Source: Paenibacillus gallinarum (GTDB taxonomy: Bacteria > Bacillota > Bacilli > Paenibacillales > Paenibacillaceae). Taken from it: a stretch of 64,000 nt of DNA. How positions within the stretch are numbered: the stretch's first letter is position 1; each line of letters starts with the position of its first letter. Where the stretch lies: NCBI RefSeq assembly GCF_014836635.1, contig NZ_JACSQL010000008.1:124001-188000 (forward strand). Reading direction: 5' to 3'. The translations under genes were made by a program, and so were the position numbers. Of the stretch, positions 63,878 to 64,000 are shown in pieces. The notes under the pieces are model-generated. The model was given only the letters and a program-made list of their open reading frames with translations, was not told the origin of the DNA and made no database searches.

Positions 63878-64000
63878 CTAGAAGAGTTCAAGCTGCTCGG
63901 GTTCTTCTTCCTGTCTTTGTTTCACGATATCAGAAGCGAGAGGCTGAGGTGACATGCCTAGTAAGGTCATCAGCTGTTTTGCATTAGCAGCGGCATCTCC
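63878..64000 (-). CDS. 3' end of an unidentified gene (partial)
   Basis: The - strand frame from the window edge encodes about 40 residues ending at TAG (63878-63880). It reads GDAAANAKQLMTLLGMSP and ends EEPEQLELF. The final QLELF resembles a sliding-clamp-binding motif of DNA repair or replication proteins such as Y-family polymerases, but the fragment is too short to name the protein. Confidence 0.55.
   Translation of the reverse strand, partial: GDAAANAKQLMTLLGMSPQPLASDIVKQRQEEEPEQLELF

Overview
The window looks like a chromosomal segment of an endospore-forming Bacillales bacterium, most likely Paenibacillus. The signs are strong AAGGAGG ribosome-binding sites, LplA/LplB/YtcP-type sugar ABC transporters, many glycoside hydrolases, a gerE gene, a YhcN-type spore lipoprotein, CgeB-like glycosyltransferases and a T-box leader. 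No insertion sequence, prophage or CRISPR array was seen.

Layout. (1) 1-7.4 kb: a xylo-oligosaccharide operon on the + strand, with a lipoprotein binding protein (5' end outside the window), two permeases, GH43, intracellular GH10 xylanase and GH43. A strong hairpin lies between the binding protein and the permeases. (2) 7.5-11.5 kb: galU on the - strand, then lctP-ldh on the + strand behind a control region with a perfect FNR/CRP-type box and a Rex-like box. (3) 11.6-24 kb: a long + strand cluster that probably builds a spore-surface glycan. It has three small helical proteins, a Lys/Arg-rich protein, two CgeB-like glycosyltransferases, a GT4 with a basic tail, three genes for a UDP-2-acetamido-2,6-dideoxy-L-hexose, a further SDR enzyme, two GT2 enzymes around a methyltransferase, and a last GT4. 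(4) 24-35.3 kb: aroD, a secreted HtrA-like protease with extra domains, two - strand GT4 enzymes, a GldA/GldF/GldG/DUF4340 ABC operon and a YhcN/YlaJ lipoprotein.

(5) 35.3-44.5 kb is the accessory-looking part. It has a 154-aa orphan, a DUF817 membrane protein, a T-box leader whose apparent specifier is UUC (Phe) directly upstream of a tRNA-Phe gene, a five-gene nickel/peptide-family ABC transporter behind a perfect Zur box, a DUF2975/XRE pair, two facing gene remnants (Lrp/AsnC and MBL-fold) joined at what looks like a deletion, and a frameshifted SnoaL-like gene. (6) 44.6-50.5 kb: gerE, an RpiR regulator with nagB and nagA, an APH-family kinase and an M20 dipeptidase. (7) 50.7-63.8 kb: a pectin/rhamnogalacturonan-type locus with a membrane AraC regulator, a cre-like box, two permeases, a binding lipoprotein, a 1088-aa glycoside hydrolase, a Gfo/Idh/MocA oxidoreductase and a GH105 hydrolase that seems to use a non-ATG start. 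The last bases hold the 3' end of a - strand gene.

The two sugar loci share one plan: a binding lipoprotein and two permeases import oligosaccharides that cytoplasmic hydrolases then cut. The most unusual items are the Phe T-box in front of tRNA-Phe, the Zur-controlled Opp/Nik-type transporter, and the shared Tyr/Gly motif and basic tails of the spore-glycan cluster. All functional calls rest on reading the sequence and recalled family features; no database search was run.
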